From an uncultured Chthonomonadales bacterium (GTDB lineage Bacteria; Armatimonadota; Chthonomonadetes; Chthonomonadales; CAJBBX01), in contig CALLMM010000010.1 in the NCBI GenBank assembly GCA_938005745.1, positions 248,001 through 312,000 of the forward strand: a stretch of 64,000 nt of DNA, given 5' to 3'. The notes beneath the pieces are model-generated. The model did not search any database. It was not told where the DNA came from and was given only the letters and a program-made list of their open reading frames with translations. The position numbers were made by a program, and so were the translations under genes. This document shows, in pieces, positions 48,273 through 57,947 of the stretch (the first letter of the stretch is position 1; every line of letters begins with the position of its first letter).

Positions 48273-49217
48273 ATGATCGAACGCCCGTTTCAACTGGCAA
48301 CGCTCCCGACCCCCCTGCATCCGCTGGAGCGTCTCTCCGCGCTTGTCGGGCAGGATATCTGGATCAAGCGCGACGACCTGACCGGCTATGCGATGGGCGG
48401 CAATAAAGTGCGAAAAGCCGAATTTCTGCTGGCGGATGCGCGGGCGCAGGGGGCGGATATCACGCTGACCGCCGGAGCCGTCCAGTCGAACCATGCCCGC
48501 GTTATCGCCAGCGTCTCACGCCGCTTCGGGATGGAGTGCCGCCTCTATCTCTCCGGACAGCCGACCGATCCTCCCGTCGGCAACCTGCTGCTGAACCGGC
48601 TCGCCGGAGCGCAGATTCAGTGCGTGCCGACCTCTGTGGAGCGCAGTGCGGCGATGGAGCGGGATGCCGCGAAGCTGCGCGAAGAGGGACGCCGCCCCTA
48701 CGTGATCCCCATCGGCGGCTCCAACGCGGTCGGCTCGATGGGATACGCCGCCTTTTTTGAGGAGCTGGCTGTACAGCTGAAGGCGCTGCCTGCGAAACCG
48801 ACCGTCCTGCTCTTTCCAACCTCCAGCGGCGGAACCTATGCGGGCATTCTCGCCGGAAAGGCTCTCACGCGCTCCGAGGTGGAACTGCTGGGCATACGGG
48901 TAGACCTCGACCCGGAGCCGGAGCGGGTCATCTGCGAGGTTGCCAGCGCGCTGGCGGAGCGTCTGGGCATTCCTGACCGCTTCACACCCGCCGACGCGCC
49001 GATGAACGCCGACTACGTGGGGGAGGGCTACGGGCAGCCGACCGACGCCGGGCAGGAGGCGATGCGGCTTCTGTGGCAGGAGGAGGGCGTTCTGCTCGAC
49101 CCAGTCTACACGGGGAAGGCGATGAGCGGACTGCTGTCGCTGGCGCGGCAGGGCGCGTTTTCGGGGCGGCGGGTGATCTTCCTGCACACGGGGGGCGCGC
49201 CGGGCGTCTTCCGGTAG
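48273..49217 (+). CDS. D-cysteine desulfhydrase / ACC deaminase-like PLP enzyme
   Basis: IWIKRDDLTGYAMGGNKVRKAEFLLADA (PLP Lys), GAVQSNHARV, TSSGGTYAG. Confidence 0.92.
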   Translation: MIERPFQLATLPTPLHPLERLSALVGQDIWIKRDDLTGYAMGGNKVRKAEFLLADARAQGADITLTAGAVQSNHARVIASVSRRFGMECRLYLSGQPTDPPVGNLLLNRLAGAQIQCVPTSVERSAAMERDAAKLREEGRRPYVIPIGGSNAVGSMGYAAFFEELAVQLKALPAKPTVLLFPTSSGGTYAGILAGKALTRSEVELLGIRVDLDPEPERVICEVASALAERLGIPDRFTPADAPMNADYVGEGYGQPTDAGQEAMRLLWQEEGVLLDPVYTGKAMSGLLSLARQGAFSGRRVIFLHTGGAPGVFR

Positions 49218-49282
49218 CCCCGGACGCGCGGTCGTCAGCGTCGTCTGCGGCAGACAGTCTATGCAAGGAAGGGGAGAGGAGG

Positions 49283-49657
49283 ATGGAGGAGAGCATCCTG
49301 GCACGCATCGAGGGGGCGCGTAAGCTGACCGGTCTATGGGGAGCATGGCCCCGGTTTAAGCGCGCGCAGATCCTGTATCTGCGTCTGGACCGCAGCGGTC
49401 CGACCGTCACCATCGGGCTGCGCCTGACCGAGTGGTCGGAGCGGAAGCCCGATGAGCATGTCAACGTTACGCTGCGATGGCACGAAGTGACGGAGCTGAG
49501 CCTGAGCGGAATAGATCCCGAAAACATGATCGGCGGGCTGACCCTGCAGGAGCGCGGCGATTATCTGGAGGCAACGCTGGAGCCGCTGCGCGGGACGCAC
49601 GGGAGACTGGTGGGGCGCCGCCTGCAGGTGATGGATGTGGCGGTGATTGTTGCGTGA
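49283..49657 (+). CDS. Hypothetical small protein (weakly Imm50-like)
   Basis: 124 aa, SD-like GGAGAGGAGG before ATG; beta-rich VTLRWHEVTELSLSGIDPENMIGGLTLQERGDYLEATLEP. Confidence 0.55.
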   Translation: MEESILARIEGARKLTGLWGAWPRFKRAQILYLRLDRSGPTVTIGLRLTEWSERKPDEHVNVTLRWHEVTELSLSGIDPENMIGGLTLQERGDYLEATLEPLRGTHGRLVGRRLQVMDVAVIVA

Positions 49658-49799
49658 CTTCTGCACAGGCAGACCCGCCTCACCCTTCCGGGATCCCCTT
49701 TCGCGGCACCGCTATCCGCAGCGCCTCGTCTACGGTCAATACATCTATCGCCACCTGCACGACGGGCGGGGTGATGGTCTGTTTCGGTATGGTCTCTTC

Positions 49800-50795
49800 C
49801 TAGGGGATGCGTTCAACGCGCAGCGTTACCGCCCGGATCGCCGAACGCTCACCCTCTTCGTAGTAGACGCAGAGCACGCGACCGTCTCGCAGCATCGTCA
49901 TACTCGGATAGGCTCCGATGACCCGGTCAATCAGCACCGGACCGTGCCAGGTGCGCCCTTCGTCCGTGCTGTAGTGCAGCGAGGTGTCGGGAAGGCGGTG
50001 CGCCATCAGCAGGACGCCGTCGGGGGTCAGCAGCAGGCAGGGGCAGTGACCGGGAAAGCCAAGCTCATAGACCGGACCCCAGGTTCTGCCGCCGTCTTTC
50101 GATTCCGCGCCGCACATCACCTCGCGCATGACCGCCAGCAGCGTGCCGTCCTTTCGCTCGAAGATGTCGGTCTCATCCAGCGTCTTACCGGCTTTGAGAC
50201 CGATCGGGCGTGGCGCGCTCCATGTCTTTCCCCGATCGTCCGACAGGCAGACGGCGGCATAAGCGCGTTTGCCATTGCCGTCTACCGTATAGACCGGCAG
50301 CACCAGCCTGCCGGAACGGAGGCGGCGAATCGCGGTGGAGGTGGCGAAACCGGGGAGAACCACCTCCGGCTCGCTCCAGGTCTTTCCGCCGTCTCGCGAG
50401 CGTACCAGGTAGGTGTCGCAGGCGGTGTTGCGGTCGTAGGTGAAGAAGTTGCACAGCAGCGTGCCGTCGGGCAGGCACATCACGGAGGGGTCGCGGTCGT
50501 CGTCCGGCGTGTCCACAACAACCCATGGCGCGCTCCATGTCTTTCCATCATCGGTGGAGCGCACGGCGCAGATGCGTCCGCCAGCGGGAAGCCGCTCGTT
50601 GGGATGGGAGACATGGTCGTAACCGGCGTAGAAGACACAGAGCAGGTCGCCGTTTTTCAGGCGGCAGATGTCGGGGAAAGCCTGATAGCCGCCCGCGCCC
50701 GCGTCCGTCACGATCCGTCGCGGCGGCTCTTCGACGGTGATTTTCACCTCCGCAGTCGTCTGCATCGTTAACGCTCCCAGTATCGCGATCCACAT
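49800..50795 (-). CDS. Sialidase/BNR-repeat exo-alpha-sialidase-like protein
   Basis: Asp-box-like repeats STDDGKTWSAPW, SRDGGKTWSEPE, SDDRGKTWSAPR, STDEGRTWHGP. Confidence 0.92.
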   Translation of the reverse strand: MWIAILGALTMQTTAEVKITVEEPPRRIVTDAGAGGYQAFPDICRLKNGDLLCVFYAGYDHVSHPNERLPAGGRICAVRSTDDGKTWSAPWVVVDTPDDDRDPSVMCLPDGTLLCNFFTYDRNTACDTYLVRSRDGGKTWSEPEVVLPGFATSTAIRRLRSGRLVLPVYTVDGNGKRAYAAVCLSDDRGKTWSAPRPIGLKAGKTLDETDIFERKDGTLLAVMREVMCGAESKDGGRTWGPVYELGFPGHCPCLLLTPDGVLLMAHRLPDTSLHYSTDEGRTWHGPVLIDRVIGAYPSMTMLRDGRVLCVYYEEGERSAIRAVTLRVERIP

Positions 50796-50813
50796 GGTCG
50801 TTGCCTCATTGGA

Positions 50814-50841
50814 GAGTGATTACAATAGAGTGATTACAATA
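50814..50841. repeat. Perfect 14-bp tandem duplication GAGTGATTACAATA x2
   Basis: 50814-50827 and 50828-50841 identical, immediately upstream of the sialidase start (50795). Confidence 0.9.
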
Positions 50842-50924
50842 AAGTTTGCTGTCCGGCAGACGATTTCTTGCGTCTGGAACGAAAACTTTTTCGCGGGCGG
50901 ATGGCGTCAGGGTAGCGGGTGTGA

Positions 50925-51107
50925 GATTGCTTCGGTCGGCTGCGCCTCCCTCGCAACGACAGGAGGGAGTCGCCTGTCGCCTCCCTCGCAATGATAGGAA
51001 GGGTGTCGGCTTGCGCCTCTCTCACAATGACAGGAAGGGGACGTTCGACGGTTCCAGTTACGCGCAACCCGCCCCCAGCCTGTCATTGCGAGCGCAGCGA
51101 AGCAATC
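50925..51107. repeat. MITE/REP-like repeat cluster with terminal inverted repeats and three ~35-nt tandem units
   Basis: Left end GATTGCTTCGG...CTCGCAACGACAGG mirrors right end CCTGTCATTGCGAGCGCAGCGAAGCAATC (51079-51107); units start at 50944, 50979, 51015. Confidence 0.8.
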
Positions 51108-51136
51108 TTTTCTCTCGATCTGTTATCCTCAGGGAG

Positions 51137-51165
51137 TTGCATTTCGACGCTAAAAATCGGATAAT
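51137..51165 (+). promoter_or_regulatory. Sigma70-type promoter upstream of the PSD1-type CDS
   Basis: TTGCAT (51137-51142), 17 nt, GATAAT (51160-51165). Confidence 0.45.
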
Positions 51166-51210
51166 AGGACGTTCGCGCATACGACGGTTAAACGGAGAAA
51201 TACGGCGCAT

Positions 51211-53604
51211 ATGCGACTGCAACACTCTTTTCTGCAATACCCTCTCGGGATGACCGCGCTGCTGTTGGCCGGCAGCCTGCTATTTGCCGCGAACGCTCAG
51301 TCCTCGCGGCAGAAGCCCGCCCGTCCCGCGCCTGCAAAATCGGCGAAGGTGGACTTCGTTCACGATGTGCAGCCGATCCTGAAAGCCTCCTGCTATCCCT
51401 GTCATGGGTCTGAACAGCAGCTGGGCGGGCTGAGGCTGGACACCAGGGCGGCGGCGTTCCGGGGCGGCGTGAGCGGAAAGTCCATTCTGCCCGGAAAGGC
51501 GAAGGAGAGCCTGCTGCTGCAGCGTATTCTCGGCGAGGGCGGCAAACCCCGCATGCCGATGGGCTTCGCGCCGCTCGACCACCGGCAGACCGCGCTGATC
51601 CGGCGATGGATCGAGGAGGGCGCGGCATGGCGCGAGAATGTGACGGCGCGCAAGCACTGGGCGTATGTGAAACCGACGCGCCCCCCGTTGCCAGAGGTAA
51701 AAAACGCCGCATGGGTTCGCAACCCGATAGACCGCTTTGTGCTGGCGCGGCTGGAGAGAGCGAAACTGACCCCCTCGCCGCCGGCGGACAAGGCGACGCT
51801 GATCCGGCGCGTCTATCTCGATCTGATCGGTCTGCCGCCCTCTCCGCAGGAGGTTGACGCCTTCCTGCAGGATCGGTCGCCCGACGCCTACGAGAAAGTG
51901 GTGGATCGGCTGCTGGCTTCGCCGCACTACGGCGAGCGGTGGGCGCGTCCCTGGCTCGATCTGGCGCGCTACGCCGATTCCAACGGCTATGAGAAAGACG
52001 GACGCCGCTCCATCTGGCTCTATCGCGACTGGGTGATCAACGCGCTCAACCGCGACATGCCCTACGATCAGTTCACCATCGAACAGCTTGCCGGCGACAT
52101 GCTGCCCGGCGCGACGCAGTCGCAGAGGATCGCGACCGGCTTTCACCGCAACACCATGCTGAACGAGGAGGGGGGCGTAGACCGCGAGGAGCAGCGATGG
52201 CTGACCATCGTGGATCGGGTGGCGACGACCGCATCGGTCTGGATGGGCACGACGCTCGCCTGCGCGCAGTGCCACGATCACAAGTACGATCCTTTCTCAC
52301 AGGAGGAGTACTACCGCTTCTTCGCCTTCTTTGATAACAGCGACGAGCCGACCCTGGAGCTGATCTCGCCGGAGGAGGCGAAGCGACGCGCCGATCTGCA
52401 GCAGGAGGCGGCGGTGCTGGAGCAGAGGGTCAAAGCGAACGCACAGGACAGAGAGGCGGCGGATCGGCTGGAGCGGGTTCGGAAGGAGCTTGCCGCCATT
52501 CAGCCGCCCACCACGCTGGTGATGCAGGAGAAGCCGGGCAGCGGTCCTCCCGCCACCTACTACCGCATCAAGGGTGCCTATCTGAGCCGGGGCAAGAAGA
52601 TGACCGCCGCAACCCCGGCAGTATTGAACCCCTTCCCGAAAGACCGCCCGGTGAACCGGCTGGGGCTGGCTTACTGGCTGGCGAGCCGCGACCATCCGCT
52701 GACGGCGCGGGTCGCCGTCAACCGCGCCTGGGAGCAGTTTTTCGGCAGGGGGCTGGTGGAGACGACCGACGATTTCGGCACGCAGGGACGCCCGCCGACC
52801 CATCCCGACCTGCTCGACTGGCTGGCGGTGGAGTTCATGGAGCCGTCCGTAAAGAGGCCGGGCGCGCGCCCCTGGAGCATGAAGGCGCTGCATCGTCTCA
52901 TCGTCACCTCGGCGACCTACCGGCAGTCTTCGCGGGTAACGCCCCTCCTGCTGGAGCGCGATCCGGAGAATCGCCTGCTGGCGCGGGGACCGCGTTTCCG
53001 TATGGAGGCGGAGATGATCCGCGACAATGCGCTGGCGGCGAGCGGACTGCTCAGCCGCAAGATCGGCGGTCCGAGCGTCTTCCCCTATCAGCCGGAGGGG
53101 GTCTGGGACGTTCCCTACAGCGGCGACCGCTGGACGCTCAGCGAAGGCGAGGATCGCTACCGGCGCGGCCTGTACACCTTCTGGCGGCGCACCTCTCCCT
53201 ATCCGGCGTTCATGACCTTTGACGCGACCAGCCGGGAGTTCTGCACCACGCGCCGGGTACGCACCAACACCCCCCTGCAGGCGCTGACCCTGCTCAACGA
53301 TCCGGGCTATCTGGAGGCGGCGCGGGGGCTGGCGCAGCGGATGCGCCGGGAGGGCGGGGACACTGTCCAGCAACAGATCGCCTATGGATTCCGGTGCTGT
53401 CTGGCGCGCCGCCCGACCCCCGCGGAGCTTGCCCGTCTGGAGCGGCTCTATCAGCAGCAGCTTCGCCGTTATCAGGCGGATCCGAAGGCGGCGCAGGCGT
53501 TTCTCGGCGCGGAAGCCGAAAAGCCGGAGAACCCCGCACTGGCGGCGATGAAGGTGGTCGCCAGCGTGATGCTCAATCTCGATGAGGCGATTACGAAGGA
53601 GTAG
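51211..53604 (+). CDS. PSD1/DUF1549-DUF1553 domain protein with planctomycetal cytochrome c motif
   Basis: [72 protein letters not shown]. Confidence 0.94.
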   Translation: MRLQHSFLQYPLGMTALLLAGSLLFAANAQSSRQKPARPAPAKSAKVDFVHDVQPILKASCYPCHGSEQQLGGLRLDTRAAAFRGGVSGKSILPGKAKESLLLQRILGEGGKPRMPMGFAPLDHRQTALIRRWIEEGAAWRENVTARKHWAYVKPTRPPLPEVKNAAWVRNPIDRFVLARLERAKLTPSPPADKATLIRRVYLDLIGLPPSPQEVDAFLQDRSPDAYEKVVDRLLASPHYGERWARPWLDLARYADSNGYEKDGRRSIWLYRDWVINALNRDMPYDQFTIEQLAGDMLPGATQSQRIATGFHRNTMLNEEGGVDREEQRWLTIVDRVATTASVWMGTTLACAQCHDHKYDPFSQEEYYRFFAFFDNSDEPTLELISPEEAKRRADLQQEAAVLEQRVKANAQDREAADRLERVRKELAAIQPPTTLVMQEKPGSGPPATYYRIKGAYLSRGKKMTAATPAVLNPFPKDRPVNRLGLAYWLASRDHPLTARVAVNRAWEQFFGRGLVETTDDFGTQGRPPTHPDLLDWLAVEFMEPSVKRPGARPWSMKALHRLIVTSATYRQSSRVTPLLLERDPENRLLARGPRFRMEAEMIRDNALAASGLLSRKIGGPSVFPYQPEGVWDVPYSGDRWTLSEGEDRYRRGLYTFWRRTSPYPAFMTFDATSREFCTTRRVRTNTPLQALTLLNDPGYLEAARGLAQRMRREGGDTVQQQIAYGFRCCLARRPTPAELARLERLYQQQLRRYQADPKAAQAFLGAEAEKPENPALAAMKVVASVMLNLDEAITKE

Positions 53605-53608
53605 CGGA

Positions 53609-55084
53609 ATGGAACCGTTCGACCCCGTGTCGGAGAACCTGAAGGCGATCACCCGCCGCCACTTCTTTCAGCGGGCAGGCTACGGCATCGGAACGATGGC
53701 GCTGGCTGCGTTGCTGCAGGAGGAAGGGCTGCTCGCTGCTCCCGCGCAGCAGCCGACCGCGAATCGCCCCGACCCCCTGTCGCCGAAACGCCCCCATTTC
53801 GCCCCGAAGGCGAAGCGCGTCATCTTTCTCTTCATGGCAGGCGCGCCCTCGCAGGTAGACCTTTTCGACTACAAGCCCAAGCTCAACCAGTACGACGGGC
53901 AGCCGATCCCGGAGGAGATCGTGCAGGGAGAGCGTTTCGCCTTCATCAAGGGGACTCCGAAGCTGCTCGGATCGCCCCACTCCTTCGCAAAGCACGGCAG
54001 GTCCGGGCAGGAGATCTCAAGCCTGCTGCCCTGGACGGCGAAGATCGCCGACGAGATCGCGATCATACGCTCCATGAAGACGGAGCAGTTCAACCATGCC
54101 CCGGCGCAGATCTTCATGAACTGCGGGCATCAGCTTCCGGGGCGTCCCAGCATGGGAGCCTGGCTGACCTACGGACTGGGAAGCGAAAACCGCGATCTGC
54201 CGGGCTTTGTGGTGCTGCTCTCCGGCGTCAACAACCCCGACGGCGGCAAGACCTGCTGGGGCAGCGGCTTTCTGCCGACGGTCTATCAGGGCGTAGAGTT
54301 TCGCTCGAAGGGCGACCCGGTGCTGTTCGTCTCCGATCCGCCCGGCATGAGTCGCCAGGCGCGCCGGGAATCGCTGGACGCGCTGCGCGATCTGAACCGG
54401 GAGCGGTTTCGACTGGTCGGCGACCCGGAGATCGCCACGCGCATCGCTTCGTATGAGCTGGCTTACCGGATGCAGACCAGCGTGCCGGAACTGATGGATA
54501 TTCGCAGCGAGCCGGAGTCGGTGCATAAGCTCTACGGTACGGAGCCGGGAAAGGCGACCTTCAGCAACAACTGCCTGCTGGCGCGGCGGCTGGTGGAGCG
54601 GGGCGTGCGGTTTGTGCAGCTCTATCATCGTGGATGGGATCATCACGGCGAGTCGCAGTACAACGACCTGATGAACGGTCTTCCGCGGCTGTGCCGGGAG
54701 ACCGATCAGGGCGCGGCGGCGCTCATCATGGACCTGAAGCAGCGCGGAATGCTCGACGAGACGCTGGTCGTCTGGGGCGGAGAGTTCGGGCGCACCCCGA
54801 TGAACGAGGGGCGCGACGGCTCAAAGTTTCCGGGGCGCGACCACCATCCGCGCGCCTTCAGCATCTGGATGGCGGGAGGCGGGATCAAGCCCGGAATCAC
54901 GTTGGGGAAGACCGATGAGCTGGGCTATAACGTCGTGGAAGACCCGGTGGATGTGCACGACCTGCACGCCACGATGCTGCATCTGCTGGGGATAGACCAT
55001 ACCCGCCTGGTCTACAGGTTCCAGGGACGTCTGTTCCGCCTGACCGACGTCTACGGCAACGTGGTGAAGAAGCTGCTGGCATAG
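53609..55084 (+). CDS. DUF1501 family protein
   Basis: [84 protein letters not shown]. Confidence 0.95.
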   Translation: MEPFDPVSENLKAITRRHFFQRAGYGIGTMALAALLQEEGLLAAPAQQPTANRPDPLSPKRPHFAPKAKRVIFLFMAGAPSQVDLFDYKPKLNQYDGQPIPEEIVQGERFAFIKGTPKLLGSPHSFAKHGRSGQEISSLLPWTAKIADEIAIIRSMKTEQFNHAPAQIFMNCGHQLPGRPSMGAWLTYGLGSENRDLPGFVVLLSGVNNPDGGKTCWGSGFLPTVYQGVEFRSKGDPVLFVSDPPGMSRQARRESLDALRDLNRERFRLVGDPEIATRIASYELAYRMQTSVPELMDIRSEPESVHKLYGTEPGKATFSNNCLLARRLVERGVRFVQLYHRGWDHHGESQYNDLMNGLPRLCRETDQGAAALIMDLKQRGMLDETLVVWGGEFGRTPMNEGRDGSKFPGRDHHPRAFSIWMAGGGIKPGITLGKTDELGYNVVEDPVDVHDLHATMLHLLGIDHTRLVYRFQGRLFRLTDVYGNVVKKLLA

Positions 55085-55108
55085 TCCGCGACGGAGGCGA
55101 AAAGGGAA

Positions 55109-55134
55109 CGGCAGGGAGAGCGATCTCCCTGCCG
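55109..55134. terminator. Bidirectional hairpin terminator
   Basis: CGGCAGGGAGA-GCGA-TCTCCCTGCCG between convergent CDS ends 55084 and 55160. Confidence 0.75.
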
Positions 55135-55159
55135 ATTTGTTTGCGGTGACGGGTCCGGA

Positions 55160-56461
55160 TCAGAAGCCGCGATTGGATCTGCCGCTCAGCAGCCGGTCGA
55201 GGATCAGCGCGATGCTCAGGAGGCTCTGCGCCGCCTGCAGCGGCTCCAGTGGCGGACGCGGCGCGTCGCCGATCTGCACCTCGATGGTGTCGCCCGGCTC
55301 CAGCAGGATGTCCGGCTGCCGGTTATCGCGAATCTTGATGTAGTCAAAAGCGAAAATCTGGGTTTTGGTCGGGTCTGCGCCTCCGACATGACGGAAGACG
55401 CGCCCCTTCTTCAGTTTGGCAGTGGGGGCGAAGCCGCCCGCTTCGGCGATCGCCTGGGTCAGCGTGATCGGCTTGGCGTAGGCGAGTTTGCCGGGGCGAA
55501 CGAACGCGCCGTTGAGGTTGATGTACTGGTCGGTGCCCAGTCGCTGCACATAGACGATGTCGTCCGTCTGGACGGGGATGTTGTGCGCGGGATCGTTGGC
55601 TTCCATCTTATCGTAGTCCACCACGATGGGACGCTCCGCGCCGGCGCGGCGGATCGAGACCTGACGGCGGTCGGCGGTCGGTGAGGGACCGCCTGCCAGA
55701 GAGAGCGCCTCGCGCAGCAGCAGCGTGTTGCCCTGCCGCATCGGCACGACCCCCGGACGCAGCACGTCGCCCTCGACGGTGATGCTGCCGGTTCCCGGCA
55801 GAACCTTCAGCGGGACGAAGATGAAGTCCTTGTCGGCGAGAACCGGGTTATTCGCCTCATCCGCGGCTTCGTTAGGACCCGGTTTGAGCCAGCGAATGAA
55901 GTTGTACTCGGTGATGGTGCGGTTCTCTTTGTCTGTCCGGCGGGTGATGCGCACGCGGCTAAGATCGGCGTTGTCGGTGAAGCCGACGATGGTCAGCAGT
56001 TCCGCCAGCGTGGTGTTGTCGTTGACGGGGATGGCTCCGGGACGGGAGACCGCGCCGCTCAGGAAGACGACGGGCTTGGGCACGGAGACGATGGTTACCG
56101 TAACTTTCGGCTCTCGCAGATAGGGGCGAAGCTGGACGGCGATCTTATCTGCCGCCTGGGTCGGCGTCAGTCCGCGAAGCTGCACCAGACCGACCAGTTT
56201 CAACTGAACGCTGCCGGTGGTGTCAACCGGAAAGACGCCGGTCAGGTCCTGTTCGGGGACTCCGCCTGCCGAGGTAACCGCGATGGAGAGCTGAAAGCCC
56301 GGTTTGATGGGCTGCGCGGGATCAAAGTCCTCGCTGCCTCCGATGGCGATCAGGGGAACTTCGGCGCGCCCTCCCCCCTGCGGCTGCTGCGCGCCCGCCC
56401 GGTTCACGCCCGAGCACGCCAGCAGAGACGCCACGACAAAGCCTGAAACGAATAGGCGCAT
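55160..56461 (-). CDS. Polysaccharide export/SLBB domain lipoprotein
   Basis: Lipobox LACSG; VTSAGGVPEQDLTGVFPVDTTGSVQLKLVGLVQLRGLTPTQAADKIAVQLRPYL; repeated SLBB-like VFLSGAVSRPGAI, ITVEGDVLRPGVV, INLNGAFVRPGKL. Confidence 0.9.
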   Translation of the reverse strand: MRLFVSGFVVASLLACSGVNRAGAQQPQGGGRAEVPLIAIGGSEDFDPAQPIKPGFQLSIAVTSAGGVPEQDLTGVFPVDTTGSVQLKLVGLVQLRGLTPTQAADKIAVQLRPYLREPKVTVTIVSVPKPVVFLSGAVSRPGAIPVNDNTTLAELLTIVGFTDNADLSRVRITRRTDKENRTITEYNFIRWLKPGPNEAADEANNPVLADKDFIFVPLKVLPGTGSITVEGDVLRPGVVPMRQGNTLLLREALSLAGGPSPTADRRQVSIRRAGAERPIVVDYDKMEANDPAHNIPVQTDDIVYVQRLGTDQYINLNGAFVRPGKLAYAKPITLTQAIAEAGGFAPTAKLKKGRVFRHVGGADPTKTQIFAFDYIKIRDNRQPDILLEPGDTIEVQIGDAPRPPLEPLQAAQSLLSIALILDRLLSGRSNRGF

Positions 56462-56524
56462 GGATATACACTCCTCCCTGCACAGGTTCAAGGGAACCCT
56501 CATGGTTCCCGGCTGCGTTCTTTA

Positions 56525-56553
56525 TTGACTTCCGAGGGCGGCGGCAGTATAAT
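56525..56553 (+). promoter_or_regulatory. Sigma70-type promoter
   Basis: TTGACT (56525-56530), 17 nt, TATAAT (56548-56553). Confidence 0.7.
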
Positions 56554-56590
56554 CCTCATCCAGAACGCCTTGCGAACGGAGAATGTCGTC

Positions 56591-57232
56591 ATGACTGCTG
56601 CCAATCTGCCCGCGCCCGAAATATGGGCAAAGACGGTTGATACGGTGAAACATCGCGTCAATCATCGCTCGCTGTGGGAGGCGATGGAACAGACCGTCGC
56701 CATAACCATAGAGAACGATACCATGATTATCGGCTTGAGTGCGCGTATCTTCAACCTTGCGGGACATCTCAACGTGTCCGAACACCGCAACGCCATCGAG
56801 CGCGCGCTGTCGGAGCATGCCGGACGCCCCCTGAAGCTGCGCGTCATCGAGGGGGAGACCCTCACCGACTGGGAAAACACCAAGCAGCGCGAAGCCCGGG
56901 TGGCGGCGATGCGCGAAGCCTCCTACGAGCGGCGGGACCGCGAACAGGCGGCTGCCCAGTCCTGGGATACCCTTTACGACTATGTCGCCCGCGCCTACTC
57001 CAGCGCCCCCTATCGGCAGCTTCCGCAGGGCAAGGCGCGCTATATGAGCGAGATGCTCTACGCCATCAGCGACGCGATGGAGACGCTCTATCCGGAGAAC
57101 GCCGATGAGTTCATCGAGCGGCAGCTCGCCCGGGTGATTGACCGGGTCGCCAGCAGCGCGGATGTGGCTTCCACCATGGTCGCGCTGGAACTCGAGCGGC
57201 TGCGCGCCTGGCGTAAACAGAACCCGTCCTGA
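56591..57232 (+). CDS. Hypothetical protein with DnaA N-terminal-domain-like fold (no AAA+ domain)
   Basis: APEIWAKTVDTVKHRVNHRSLWEAMEQTVAITIENDTMIIGLSARIFNLAGHLNVSEHRNAIERALSEHAGRPLKLRVIEGET. Confidence 0.5.
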   Translation: MTAANLPAPEIWAKTVDTVKHRVNHRSLWEAMEQTVAITIENDTMIIGLSARIFNLAGHLNVSEHRNAIERALSEHAGRPLKLRVIEGETLTDWENTKQREARVAAMREASYERRDREQAAAQSWDTLYDYVARAYSSAPYRQLPQGKARYMSEMLYAISDAMETLYPENADEFIERQLARVIDRVASSADVASTMVALELERLRAWRKQNPS

Positions 57233-57281
57233 CGCCCTGCCCGGACTCTTTCCATAAGACTAGCAAAAACGGGAAGATTTG

Positions 57282-57890
57282 TCAAATTTTCGACTCGCTG
57301 GAAGCGATTTCAGCATGGGTCGGCAGCGAAATACGGGCGACGCTGCCAAAAAGCGTACGGTATCGGTAGTAGTTGCCGGAATAGAACCGCGCCAGAATGA
57401 GCGTACTGACCAGACTCCCCTGCAGAAACTGATACGCCCATTCGGAATGAAACCGCAGCGGAAAGTAGTAGTGAGTGAAGTAGAGCAGAAAGTTATCCAG
57501 CGTAACCCAGGCGACGGTTAGCTGCAGTCCTGCCCAGACATAGCCGACGTTCACCCACAGATGCCTGCGGTTGGCGGTGGTGTAGGTGGTGTCGGAGCGT
57601 CCGAACGAGAGGAACCGGCAGAACTCTCGCGGGCTGGCTTCAAATGCCGGATAGCAGTCCGTACGATGCAGCAGGTAGTAGTGATAACCGTAGATCGCCA
57701 GCGAGACGCCTATCAGCTTCGCGCCGATCAGACCGGGCCATCCCAGATTCAGGAGTCGCACCAGAATATTCCACTCCATCAACAGGTCTGGCGTCGCAAG
57801 ATAGGTAGAGATCAGATCGAGAACGTTGATCACAATGATGACAGCGGAGGCGATCCACAGCTTCTTTCGGACAGAATGGAGCACACCCAT
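57282..57890 (-). CDS. Multi-TM membrane protein, DUF5658-like
   Basis: NVLDLISTYLATPDLLMEWNILVRLLNLGWPGLIGAKLIGVSLAIYGYHYY. Confidence 0.6.
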   Translation of the reverse strand: MGVLHSVRKKLWIASAVIIVINVLDLISTYLATPDLLMEWNILVRLLNLGWPGLIGAKLIGVSLAIYGYHYYLLHRTDCYPAFEASPREFCRFLSFGRSDTTYTTANRRHLWVNVGYVWAGLQLTVAWVTLDNFLLYFTHYYFPLRFHSEWAYQFLQGSLVSTLILARFYSGNYYRYRTLFGSVARISLPTHAEIASSESKI

Positions 57891-57947
57891 ACCTCCCGTG
57901 CTTCTAGTACCCTGCTATCCTGCAAAAACCGTGCCATATATTCCGGT

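Noticed and set aside
50944-51043. CRISPR-like array (three ~35-nt units)
   Set aside because: Units are contiguous imperfect tandem copies without unique spacers; fits a MITE/REP-like repeat instead.
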